In this document: positions 14,201 through 25,856 of the stretch, in pieces
Position numbering within the stretch: the stretch's first letter is position 1
Layout: every line of letters begins with the position of its first letter
Assembly (NCBI GenBank): GCA_903813345.2
Contig: CAIIXF020000001.1
Location: 18,185,915 to 18,249,914 of the forward strand
Origin: Owenia fusiformis
Taxonomy: Eukaryota; Annelida; Polychaeta; Sabellida; Oweniidae
Direction of reading: 5' to 3'
DNA length: 64,000 nucleotides
The notes under the pieces: generated by a model
Databases searched by the model: none
Told to the model about the DNA's origin: nothing
The model's input: only the letters and a program-made list of their open reading frames with translations
Program-made: the position numbers and the translations under genes

Positions 14201-16735
14201 ATTTGCACTTCAACATTATGAAAGTGGAATTTAATAAGCTTTTGGTAGATACATTAGTTGGCGTACAATTACTTTTATCATATATGAACTCTTGACTGAT
14301 AACGTTTCTCTATTATTCGTAAGCCTTTGCATTCATGTTGTAGACAAATTGTGTGATTGTCATTTCCAGACGTTATGCCTTCAATATAAGTGAGCTGGGA
14401 TTTCCAAAATGGCATATTAATTTCCGTTACGATAATGTAAAGGCATTGAATAATTCACAATTTAAAATTATCATTTCCATTAGGTGAAGATTACGTCAAA
14501 ATATTCACTTGCATGAATTCATTTGAATAGTCTCTGAATTCAGGGATAGATGACTAGTAAATCGAAATTTCAGTATTATCAAATAGTTTATACCGAAAAT
14601 GAAATTCCTTTTGTGTCAACGACTATGTTGGGAGTGACTACTCCTATGTTGTTTGACCACCATGTATTGGCTTGTAATGGGCGGGATATAGTGTATCAAC
14701 TCATTGGATTATATTGTAGCCATGTTGTATTTAGGAACACATGTATCTGGTTAACCGCCTACATGGGTTTAATAAATACAAAATGTCTACCAGATTTGGA
14801 AGTGAACACACACTTGTACACTTACTTGAATTTAAAGATGTATTTGATGATTATGTGGAATAGTACAGTATATTCATTATACATGGTTGACGTCTACATA
14901 CAGACAATAGATACGTCTTTCATATCAATACGTGCGAGTTATACTATCCAAAATGTCTGCCATGGTGTGTTGATTAGTGAACCAAGGAGTACATGTTAAT
15001 GCATACTGGATATCACCATGATCCATCTTAGATTTAGTTTCCTCAGTTTGTATCTAAACGTATGTTGTTTAATTCATTACCTGTCATACTAACATATAGT
15101 ACCCAGAAGCAATGTATGAGAACAATATACTTGTAGAAGTGGTCAGTATGGGTTTCAAACAGTCTAAACTCGGGTGCAGTCAAACAATGTAGTATTTACT
15201 ATAAAGTTCTAGTCAATTTAAATATATCATTAATATAAGGTATGGGCCTATTTATCCGATTTTGAAATGTGTATGTATTCATAAGATGAATATGAATATA
15301 TTTAAATTATTTTTATTTAAAGAATAGAGTCGATTGTCATCATTGCTATTAATAGAAAACTAATAACATGAACTATTTTATTTTTCTTTAAATTGTGTCC
15401 TCTACATTTTGTGTTAGCAGTTTTTACTTTATTGTTTTTTAACAAATTGCAATGACCAATAAGAATCATTTGTTTGTTTTTGTTATCTCTTTAGCCATTT
15501 ATTGCATTTGGTATTATTTCAAATGTTTAAATGAAAGAGCAGAAAGACAACGTCAAAAGAAGAATCAGTATATTGTAACTGTATTGCAACTTTTAGAAAT
15601 ACTTTTAGCAAAGGCATTTTGTTATGCGTCTTAGAATATTGTAGCCTTAGAGTATTTCATATGTCAACCGTATACTCATTTGACGTATTGTACTCAATAA
15701 TTATATGATTAATTTCAGGTTATTTAGGGACAGATTGTTCTTAAGGTGAAACAAACGACATAGGCTCCGTTTTCTTTTACTTCTGATTCAATCCTTGATA
15801 TTTAGATTATCTCTTGGAAAACGTTAATGTCAACAGTAACCAAATTCCAGGCTAGTTGAAAATTTGATTCTGTTTTTGTAATCATTGACTTTTACATATC
15901 AGATCTAATCCATGCTACTCTTTTGGAACTGCAGGAACATATATTTCTGAAATAATTAAGCTGGCATCTTTACGATGTTGATTTACATAGTTGTCTGCAT
16001 TAATTACCCAGATGATAGCAGATGAATGTTCAAGGTAAAGGTAACGAAGTATACCATTTAGATCCAAAACATTTTTAAATGTTTTTATATTTACCTTAGT
16101 ATTTTGACGAGTACCATCTTCATCACCGATATATACAACGAATATGCAAATATACAAGCTAATAAAAATATTGTGATATGATATTGTGAAAATATCTTTA
16201 CTGGATAGTAGCCTCGACACATAACATGAACTTTATCTTCTTAAACATACGCTATGTGCACTGTAGTTGCAGGGGCCAATACTAGGATGAATAATTACTT
16301 GTTTCAATTACCCAACCTTCAAAAACATATTTATTTCTAATGTCATCGGCGATAGTTTCACAAATGATGTCACCTGGAAGACAAAGGCTGTATATTGTGT
16401 CATGTATTGCGTTTTTGTATGCTTTGTACTTACTTAAACTTCAAGTTTCGTTGTGGTCCAATACTCGAACATGTTTCACCATTTTAAAGCAGCAGAGATG
16501 TTCAAGGTTTCACATGATGTCATTTGTGCAATGACGTCATATGCGTACGTTGTGTGATTTAAATTGGAAAACGTATGATCACTCAAATACTGAAAATCGA
16601 GTTCTTTTGCATATATGCATAATTCCAAGTCCCTGTATATCCACGTAGGTCCCTGTATATTCACGTATATTCATGGATAAGTTAATAATCTTATGCAAAA
16701 TAGTGTGAGTAAAACAATCAACCCAGCTTCCGTCT
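5251..16735. other. Gene-free intergenic DNA upstream of Antp (part 2)
   Basis: AT-rich non-coding sequence. Noteworthy small items are YY1/PHO-type motifs at 6359-6371 and 7723-7736, a short GT run at about 7690-7702, a CRE/ETS-like ACGTCACTTCCG near 9568, and a perfect CRE palindrome ATGACGTCAT at 16531-16540. An unassigned 149-codon open frame lies at 14550-14999 (+) and is discussed in the findings. I saw no recognisable gene, RNA gene or complete mobile element. Confidence 0.55.
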
Positions 16736-16916
16736 GGTGGCCAAGCTTGCAACTTTCGCCTGTCGGTTACCGGATTAACCTATTATTTTATTACCAACTC
16801 ATTTAGATAGAATGCAATTTTGACAGGAACTATTCATATTTGAATGAGTTAAAATAATAGGTTAATCGGGTAGCCGCTTGTCGAAAGTTGCATTTGCGAA
16901 CATACAAGCTTGGTGA
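16736..16916. repeat. Imperfect inverted repeat (fold-back/MITE-like)
   Basis: The left arm starts at about 16,739 and the right arm ends at about 16,914. They share, in inverted order, CCAAGCTTG, CAACTTTCG, AACCTATTATTTT and AACTCATT blocks around a ~50-nt centre. Two diverged arms of about 65 nt with no coding capacity fit a degenerate fold-back or MITE-type element. I could not define a target-site duplication. Confidence 0.6.
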
Positions 16917-19000
16917 ACATTTGAACGATATAATTCTCATGAAATTTTGTTCATCAGATAATATGATATAGAGATATATCAGACAAACAGAACTAGATTG
17001 AGACAGAAATACGGTGCAGTATAATGTCAAATATGAAACAGAAAGGTCGAGCTTTTGTCTAAGCCATTATGTGGTGTCGTTTTGAACGCAAATGTTGAGA
17101 GGGATAACGATGAGAAATAAAATCTAGTGCCAACGCCTAACACATTATTTTTGAATATCTCATCCTATAGTTTCTTTTCTCCTTTAAAAGTAGTATTCAT
17201 TTACACTTTAAATTGTATCACATGGTACAATTTCAGATAATTCAATTATTCATTACATAAAATTGTGTTCTTGGAGTTTTGGTGGAATTTTGTAATAAAC
17301 TGAATCATATAAGGTATTGGTTTCAAACGGCTTTGGTGATTTTATATTATTTTTCATTGTTTTGATTTTCAAATTTTGCTCATCGTGATCGTTATTGAAT
17401 CTTAACTGCTTGGTCTTCTTTTTCACATCAGCCTTTAGCACAGGATTTCATTCTGTGTTTTCTTTAACTAGTCCAGTCAATTAAAGGAAAATAAGATAGA
17501 ATGTTGTTTCAGTTGTCGAAAATATGTTTGGGCTACTACATTTGTAGGAAGATAATGATGACGCGTAGCCAGTGTCACATTTGCAGATCTTTGCTATCAT
17601 GACATTTTCAATTGCTCGTAAATTCTTTAAATAATATAAATTGACAAATCTTTTCATAAATCTGTGTTTCATATTTACTACTTTCTGAACAAAAAAGAAA
17701 ATGATTTGGAAGATTATGGAAGAATCAAAAAAGTTTTGCATATTTGTCATGAATATATTTCAAGGGTAATAATGACACAGGAACTATTTTTTGACAATAT
17801 AAGAAATGAGAAAACTATTCAATGATATCGCACCAGACGTGACATTGTTTATTATTCAAACTCAATAATGGGGAGAAAATGTTCATATATCATACATGTA
17901 CTTGTAAATGTGAACAGTTTGTACCCCATAATACTCATGTACAATAATGTTAGTCTATCTCCACTTGTTCTTATCCGTGGTTTATTACCCATTTAGTTCA
18001 GCAAGGGCCAACAATTATTAGTATATTTATAACTGTTGCAGACATCGAACGAACGTTATATTAACCAAAGTAAACACAATATTTGAGATAACCCTCTTTA
18101 ACAAAATAATAATATCATATGAGGGAGTATGTATTTTATTTTTATAATAAAATGCATGATGTATCATGTAATAATGTGATTATAGACATTTTATCGATGT
18201 TGTTTTAAAATTAAAAAGTCATTAGCAAACTACATCTGCCGGAGTGTCAGTTAGCATATATATATAAATGCGAATTCTATTGCCTGGAGAATTTGATAAC
18301 AAACCTAAAGTAAACGAAACTCTTGATTTTACAATGAATAATCACAGTAATCTCAAGTTAACGAACATTTTAGATTTACTACCATTTTGTCAACTTTATA
18401 GTTATCAGGGTATTGTATATACCTTTATCTCGATGAGAGAAAGGCGCTATATGCTCCAAACGTTTGTAAATTTTAATTATGATAGGTATATCTTCAGATG
18501 TTGAAGCACCCAGTACACTACTGACACTTTTATCATCGCTCGTGCTGTCTTGCAATACAGTTAGAAGGCATAAAGGACAATATCACTTTATTTTACTGTG
18601 TACTATGTAATTTTGCTGTCTATATGATATTGCATTGAGGTTACTGTGGACCTCTGCTCGTCGCTGGTGTATGCCTTGTGATATGGATGAAAGCAATATT
18701 GTATCCGAGAACAATACTACTATTTAACACTCCTTTTCCTATTGGGGCCAAAGTCTATATTTTTATAAACCAATAATTGTTGGTATCGAGAGTGTTGTCT
18801 GACAAGCTGATATGAAACAGTTTTAATTAAGTCTTTGTCGCAAAAGATGACTGATGTCTTTCCTGCGCGGGACGCTTATGTGGTCCCAAGAAATATGACA
18901 CGTCATGTTGTCAGTCATTTGCAGAAGCTTATCACCCTGCCCCAGCACATTCACTGCATACTGTCACTTTCTGACAGCCGACGAGCTCTCACTCTATGTC
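16917..19000. other. Gene-free AT-rich DNA 5' of the Antp promoter
   Basis: Very AT-rich sequence up to about 18.7 kb, then a less AT-rich stretch (about 18.7-19.0 kb) leading into the putative core promoter. No coding signal or RNA gene was recognised. Confidence 0.5.
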
Positions 19001-19007
19001 ATTATGG

Positions 19008-19015
19008 TATAAATA
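19008..19015 (+). promoter_or_regulatory. TATA-like box of Antp
   Basis: TATAAATA lies 287 bp upstream of the Antp start codon, preceded by a less AT-rich stretch. If used, transcription would begin near 19,040. The sequence is AT-rich enough for chance TATA-like boxes, and a distal promoter with an untranslated first exon is equally possible, so this is tentative. Confidence 0.35.
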
Positions 19016-19039
19016 TTGTTCTAATCATATTGAGTAAAC

Positions 19040-19301
19040 ACCGAGCTCTTGATCGGGCCTAGGACGATGTCAACGTATCAGTCTGGTCATGGACGCTTTG
19101 GATATAGTCTCTAGGGATTCATCAGTGACGGCACCTGTAAATATACAACAATAAAATATAAAGAATGGCTTTGACTATTTTCAGGTGGAGGGAACGGAAC
19201 CTCAGGTGACAAAACGAGAACGTTTACGACAACGTATGTTTTCTGTCAATCTTCACCTTTGAACTAGTCGACTTCCTAGAACCTACAAATCAAGGCCAAT
19301 T
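19040..19301 (+). other. Antp 5' leader with four short upstream ORFs
   Basis: The start is approximate. Between the TATA-like box and the Antp ATG there are four short ATG-initiated frames: 19067-19114 (15 codons plus stop), 19089-19154 (21 plus stop), 19165-19209 (14 plus stop) and 19236-19262 (8 plus stop). The last ends on the TGA that closes the Antp frame upstream of its ATG. TTTTCAG at 19178-19184 could instead be a splice acceptor, which would remove the first two uORFs and the start of the third. Confidence 0.45.
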
Positions 19302-19818
19302 ATGAGTTACTATCACAACGGGAGCTATATGACTACTGAACACTTCGCAGGACATAATTCGCCTATGACTACGAACTACCAGAACAGTCCAAGGACAGCA
19401 ACTATTTATGACGATACATCACAACCTGCCTACCCTAGGTTTCCACCTTACGACCGCCTCGACATAAGGCCTATTCAAAGTAACCAGCAGCCCCAAGGGG
19501 GATATTACAACCAGAATACAATAGCCAGAGACAACAGGGATGACTACTCACACACAAACGGCCAACAATTGTCGCCTATACAGCGTTATAGCAGCTGTAA
19601 GATATCAGATGACACCGTAGAAAGCTATTTGGCTGGGGCAGTTGCCGATCATACTACCCCACTGTATGAGAATAACAATTCTCCGCCTCTTCAGACGAGT
19701 ATATCCCCACCCCAGCCTCAAGCTCCCCAAACAGAGACGCCGAATCAGAACCAGTCGCAAAACCAGAACAGTACTCAACAGCAGATACCTATATACCCAT
19801 GGATGAGGTCACAGTTTG
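19302..19818 (+). CDS. Antp: Antennapedia-class Hox protein, exon 1 (N-terminus and hexapeptide)
   Basis: First coding exon of a central-class Hox transcription factor, a nuclear DNA-binding protein that specifies axial identity. It encodes residues 1-172 plus the first base of codon 173. The start is supported by the Hox-like N-terminus MSYYHNGSY, an A at -3, and an in-frame TGA 39 nt upstream (19260-19262). The body is low-complexity and rich in Tyr, Pro, Gln and Asn, with a Gln/Asn/Pro stretch just before the hexapeptide, typical of Hox activation regions. The hexapeptide IYPWMRSQF (YPWM at residues 165-168) is the PBC/Extradenticle contact, and its RSQF extension is the classic ANTP form. 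The exon ends at a strong donor, TTTG|GTAAGT. Reading on into the intron reaches a stop 20 codons later, so splicing to the homeodomain exon at 39724 is required. Identification as Antp rests mainly on that exon. Confidence 0.93.
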
Positions 19819-21045
19819 GTAAGTATATGCGATTCCTTTTTATTAAATGTACTTGGGAGACGTATTATACTGCTAAATAGAGCACTTGGCATAATCATTT
19901 ATACATGCAATTCTAGATTGGGGGCAGAACTATACGAATCTCTAGGGTCCATTTATATGCAAATTATGACTGATATTGGCCATTAATAAATGGATGTCAT
20001 GACCTCTTCTAGTTTCATTGTACATCATTTCTCCTTTTCGAATCCGAATTCGAATTCGAGTAGGATAAAACCATAACCTACATTGTACTAATAATTACAT
20101 GAGTTTCCCATCAACAACTCTGTCTAGTCAGTCAAATATATACAAAACACATTTTTATGTCGAATATATTTTGTCTGTTAACTCTATTACGTACATGGCG
20201 TAGCAGAAAAAACAGAGTACAAATAAACCGAATTGTACGATTCCAACCATATTTAACCCCTTTTATGACCCACGATTACTTTACTAGTTTTTTCTTCCAA
20301 AATAAAAAATATACGTGAATGTTATACCAATGTTGCCTGATTACATGCATTAACACCTTTATGTTTATAAAACTAGCAGGTGTCATACTTTTTCTACTGT
20401 GAGTCAAATAATGAATAAACGTCTCTTCTGCCATCCATAATTCTACTTTTGTGTAGTAGCTACATTTCCGAATGTTTTGCTTTCTGTAATTCTTCTCAAT
20501 TATATGTTGAAAGATATTGTCGTATTTGTATGAATTACAGTGAAGGGACGCTTTCAAGTTAGAACCTAACAAAGGAGCAATTAGTTCTAAAAAATACTTT
20601 TTCTATTCAACAATATTTTCAAAATCAAAGACTGCCACAATTTGTGAAAGAAAATACATGTATTGTTTGAATTAAACAGTTTATATGGTATTTCCCCACG
20701 TTATAATATATTTTTGTTTCCAATTCTCTTTTTGGCAATATATTTAGATATTAGAAACATGAGCCTTTTGTTTATTTAAATGTTACCATGAGTTGGTCGT
20801 GTACTTCTCGCAACAAATATGTATAATGATTATGATGGGTTGAAGATCACGCCGGCTTTCCAAGTAATTTCCTCTCATGATGAAACAAAATATTTGAACA
20901 CTGAGAACATTGTAACCCTCTAATATTGCGCAAACTTGACAATTAATAAATCAAAAATATGAAAAATTTGCCCTTCGTACCATCATCTGGCACCATCTAG
21001 ACTAGTCTAACGGTATTTTATATTTTTCAAAAGCATGGCAAAATA

Positions 21046-21060
21046 GCTCTCTCTCTCTCT
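21046..21060. repeat. Short (CT)n microsatellite
   Basis: About seven CT dinucleotides in tandem within the Antp intron. Confidence 0.8.
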
Positions 21061-21629
21061 ATACGATATGATACTTATATTTTTCAATTTTTAATTGTTT
21101 AATGGATTGATTAATAGATAGATTTGACATTGTACTTCTCTACAGGTAAAAGGTCTTATCACATAATTATATTTTTGAAATAGAGCATCGATTTATTTAG
21201 GTCATCATGTTCAAAAATCTTTTGATGGGAGCAATGCTATACATTAATTAATAAAAAAAATGCTCTAATATTTTGTCACTCTTGGCCTGCCTACCAGAAT
21301 CGTCCATTGACAATCTCATGGGATCTCGACCTCTACATATCTATTTTTACAATTACATTTTCAACATGGTACACTGAAAACCAGTATACATCTCATATTG
21401 GTGTGACATACACGTATTTAATATGCCTTCACATCACAATTTCGTATAGTGTAAAATATAAAATCTTAACATTTGAATAATATATAAGATTAAACATTAA
21501 AATAAACATTTTTCTTGAACAGATGTTTTGTAACCGACGTATGAGTGAAATGTGATCATTATAAATCCAGGTTTACCCAGCGTATGCAATAATAGCAGTT
21601 GTCCCCCTCCCCTATATTTGAATGAGAGT

Positions 21630-22515
21630 TGGATTATGAGAGATTTTAGATACGTCGTGTATCCTGAGGGAAAATATAGATATCCTACCAAGGACCAAGG
21701 GGTTCTAATGAAAAAGTTCATGTTTCATTATGGAGGTTCTACTTATGTCGTGTATCCTGAGGAAAATAAAGGTATCCTACCAAGGATCCAGAGGGTATAA
21801 GGGAAGATTGCATATTTCATTCTGTAGGTTTTGGAGGTTCTACTGATGTCGTGTATCCTGAGGGAAATATAGATATCCTACCAAGGACCCAGAAGGCCTA
21901 AGAAAAGATTGCATATTTCACTCTGGATGTTTGGGAGGTTCTTCTTATGTCGTATATCCTGGGGGAACTATAGACATCCTACCAAGGGCTCAGGGAGTCT
22001 AAGGAAAGATAGCATATTTTACTCTGGTGGTTTGGAAGGTTCTACTTATGTCGAATATCCTGTGTCGTATGTTGTATATCCTGGGGGAATATAGATATCC
22101 TACCAATGGCCCAGTGGGTCTAAGGAAAGATTTCATATTTCACTCTGGATGGAGGTTTGGGGTCTACATATGCCGTGTATCCTGGGGGAATGTAGATATC
22201 CTACCAAGGACAAAGAGAATCTAAGGATAGATGTCATATTTCATCTGGATGGAGGTTTGGGAGGTTCTGCATATGTTCTGTTATGTATCCTGGGGAAAAT
22301 ATAGATATCCTACCAAGGAGCAATGGGTTCTTAGGGAAGATTTCATATTTCACTCTGGAGGCTTGTGAGGTTATACTGATGTCGTGTATCTTGGGGGAAA
22401 TATAGATATTCTAGCAAGGGCCCAAATTGTCTGAGGAAAGATTTCACATTTCATTTGGGGACGTTTTGGAAATGTGGAATATCCGAAGTAAAGTATTGAC
22501 ATCTTACCAAGGCCT
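21630..22515. repeat. ~101-bp tandem repeat array, about nine copies
   Basis: The core GTCGTGTATCCTGGGGGAA, followed by a TATAGATATCCTACCAAGG block and then a CATATTTCACTCTGGAGG block, recurs at about 21,654, 21,747, 21,848, 21,949, 22,050, 22,172, 22,275, 22,381 and (degraded) 22,475. Spacing is mostly 101 bp. One unit near 22,050-22,090 carries a short internal duplication. The outer copies are the most diverged. The array is non-coding and lies about 1.8 kb into the Antp intron. Confidence 0.9.
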
Positions 22516-22590
22516 AATAGGGCTCACGGTAAGATTTTGTACTTCAAAGGATATACCACATATTCCAAACCGATTATCACACGGATATGT

Positions 22591-22668
22591 ACAGGGTGGC
22601 TGAAAAACGGAACCCACAAATCTTTGAATATTAAAAGGTTAGGGTTCTGCATTTTCGAGTGACCCTGT
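22591..22668. mobile_element. 78-bp MITE with mariner-like terminal inverted repeats
   Basis: The left end ACAGGGTGGCTGAAAAACGG and the right end (reverse complement beginning ACAGGGTCACTCGAAAATG) are imperfect inverted repeats of about 26 nt around a short AT-rich centre. CAGGGTG..C..AAAA..GGAACCC is the kind of terminus carried by many Tc1/mariner-superfamily elements. No coding capacity remains. The left flank ends in TA, as expected for mariner insertion; the right flank (TGTA) is imperfect. It lies directly beyond the 101-bp array. Confidence 0.6.
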
Positions 22669-25600
22669 GTATGTGATGGTCCATAATGGGAACAAACTTG
22701 CCAGGCTAATGTGCTCTAGAATAATTAGACATGTCATAAATGCTATATCTTTAAAATACACATTATTATCATTCTTGTGTCGTATTTAGTCAGTGATTAC
22801 TATATTTATGTAAGGATGAAATCATAGGCTTGAAATCATGCCATGATCTTAAACTAGAAGGGTTATAGAGTGTGAATATTAATGATATGTTAATATATTA
22901 TTTTCTGAAACAAGAGAAATCTTGTCAAATATAAATGTTATTGAAGATGATGGGAGAATATCCAAATCCATTAGAATTGACAACGGGGACGTCAACAATT
23001 TATTTTTTAGAAGGGGTGTTCACCTTTTCTTAAACTATTGCAAGATAATTTGAAAGGATGACCTGAAATCATAAGAAGCAAAATATAATTGTCAAATTGA
23101 CGCGTTTTCCCAAAATTACTTTGAATTTGTCTACTTCAACTGATTTGTAAAAGTAGTAACTTTTACTACTTCTACTAATGCGTTTACATTTGTAATCTTT
23201 CTCAGTTTCAGAAACTGTAAGATTGTACACTATTGGACAGTGTTAATCAAGACATCTCACATTGTAAAGGCTCTGTGTCTTTGGATGGTTCGGGTAATGT
23301 TCTGGTCTTGTAATCTGAACCTGATACAATCTTTAGAATGATTCCTTTGTGAGCCTTCTTATTCCACATGTATTCCTTCAAAAGAACCATCCAATCACAA
23401 ATAATAGAGCGTCATAAATCCTCATTAATTTCCTGAATCCGTGTACATGCTGACCACAAGTCATTTATTTAGGTCAAATTTGAGAATCAAATGTGTGTTT
23501 GCACCCCGTGTTGAACATTCATCGGTTAAATCAGACGGTTTAGAAATATGTGCTCATTTGGAAGAGGACTTCGTCAAAAATTGAGGTATTTGCACAAAGA
23601 CGTGTTTTAATAATTATTTGGGATACTGCAGCTTTGGTATTGACAGAAATGCAAACTTTTCATAATCAAACTTTATAAGGTAAGAACTTTTTAATTTAAA
23701 CAACATATTTAATTGTACTCAGGCTGTCACACGATTGAAATACACATTGAAAGCAGGACTAATAATTAGCATCAAATGGGCCAAGTCTTGACCTAAATAT
23801 CAAGAAAAATTCGTTTGACATGAACTTACATTTACTGAAATACAAATTTAACTTATTATGGAAAAAAGCTATTACGAAGAGCCTATTTATCTTGCTAAGA
23901 GGTTTATCTCTTTTGTCAAAGCTAACTAAATCACTCAAAGAATTCCCATCCAACATGTGCGCTAATTTCCCAAGACGGGATACTGTTTTGTATCCTATTA
24001 TCTTGCACAAAACAGAAGCGCTCAATTTTAAAGGCTAAATAAAATTTATTGCATGATATATTGAAAACAATCAGTGAAATAAATGGTTATTTTATGCCTC
24101 GTGTCCTTTGTAATTACTAATTATCTGAAAACATTATTGACTTTAATTTTGTGGACTTCGCAAGTACGATGATGCTTACCACTTAATGTAAATGCGGAGA
24201 AGCTAGAAAATCAACTAAGAAAATAGCTTTTATGGTTAATATCTGGCTTGTTATCTCAACAATGTTATTGAACATTAATATTACATTTATTACCTTTTTC
24301 ATTTTAGCATAAAAACAAGGACTAAAATATTTAAAGAAAGAAGTAAGCTCTGTTCGTAAATATTTTTTTCGACCAAGTAGAAATGAAATAAAAAGTTCAT
24401 TAGTTACCTCTAGAATATCATATCACTCCATCAAAAAGATATTCGTGAAACCTGACCACTGGCCAGAATAAAGGATTGTATGTTAAAATAGAAGTGTGTA
24501 ATAATAGTCACGGATGTCAGACTGTCATCTAACACTGACTGGCTTTTTACACGTATTTCATATCGTTGTCTTCATATTACTGTGAACAACCAGTGTTGAT
24601 GATCAACGACATGCAATCTGTGAATGAAGAAAATGGGACGTTATTGTATTTTTAATTTCAAGTGTAAATCATATTTTTTCAAATTCCAAGAATGAAACAT
24701 GAAAGCATTAAAAAATATTACTGAATCACGATCATAAGTTCACTTCATAAATGACTTAATAAGTTCAAGCATAAAAGGATGAAAATGACATGGACCCTAT
24801 CCTGCTATGTACATACATGTATGTTCGATATTCAAAGTGAATGTTTCTCTAGTTTGATTTAATCGGAATCTTATTCATTTTCATAAGACCTTTGAAGACG
24901 TGTACCTGTATACTGTGTACGATATTGATATGAGATTTATTATATTTGACCCGGTATATGACCTACAAAGTTGAAAGCTATTATTCCAACCGTCTATGAT
25001 TAGAATAGCAATATCTGCATTGCTTTTATAACTTAAGCTTATGTTATGTCATACCTGTCTCTCATAACTAACTTTTATCGCGGTCTTACAATGAAAAAAT
25101 GGCTTGATGATGTATCTGTGATTTTGCCGACCATATCGAATAATATAAAATATTGATGATGATCACCAAACCCATGCGAAATAATCAATATTGTGCGTAT
25201 AGCTCGGAATTCTCTTGTGCAATATAATATAGGGAACGGAAATAAAAATAATGAAACGTCTAGATTAAGTTGTATTTATTTTATATTTTATTTTAAGATT
25301 GTCATTGATTTTAACGTAAAAAGCACACCGGGTCGAGAATATCGATATGCCCGCTAATTATTGTGATATTTTGCTCATCATGTTAGAGTTTAATGCTTCA
25401 TATTAAATTGTAAAAGGAATTTGAGATCAGAGTTGATCATTCCCGATGGCTTATTTCTGCTGTTTACACAACGTGTACGTGTGCTATAATATTATTAAAA
25501 ACCGAAAACTACGTAATACAAGACATAAATCCAGAGAAATACGTACAACTTAAAATTATAACCACTTTACATTTTTCAATCAATAGATGTCGGGCAGTTT

Positions 25601-25808
25601 TAGTATGGAATATCTCCGATAGATAGCAGCTACTGAAAGGGCACTTTGGTCAACCATTCAGCGTTTTTAATCCTTTTTGACGAATATGAATGTGAATCGT
25701 ATGGTTGTTAGTTTTCTAAAGCTACTTCCAGAATAGTGTGGTCTTGATTGTATGGCGATATGATCTGGTTGCTATGCTCGATAGGAACATCGCTCATCCC
25801 TTGATTGA

Positions 25809-25856
25809 TGGGAATGCAAGCCACTGAGATATCATTACTTCCCGTTGCTAGGCAAC
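25809..25856. promoter_or_regulatory. Candidate intronic element: PBC/Hox-like site plus RFX X-box
   Basis: TTGATTGATGG (near 25,801-25,811) resembles a bipartite Extradenticle/PBX-Hox site. About 33 bp downstream GTTGCTAGGCAAC (25844-25856) is a perfect 13-mer RFX X-box palindrome. The pairing inside a Hox intron is suggestive of a regulatory module, but single motifs occur by chance. Confidence 0.3.

Noticed and set aside
21046-22515. Tandem repeats in the intron considered as a CRISPR-like array
   Set aside because: The units are ~101-bp contiguous repeats without unique spacers in a eukaryotic intron.
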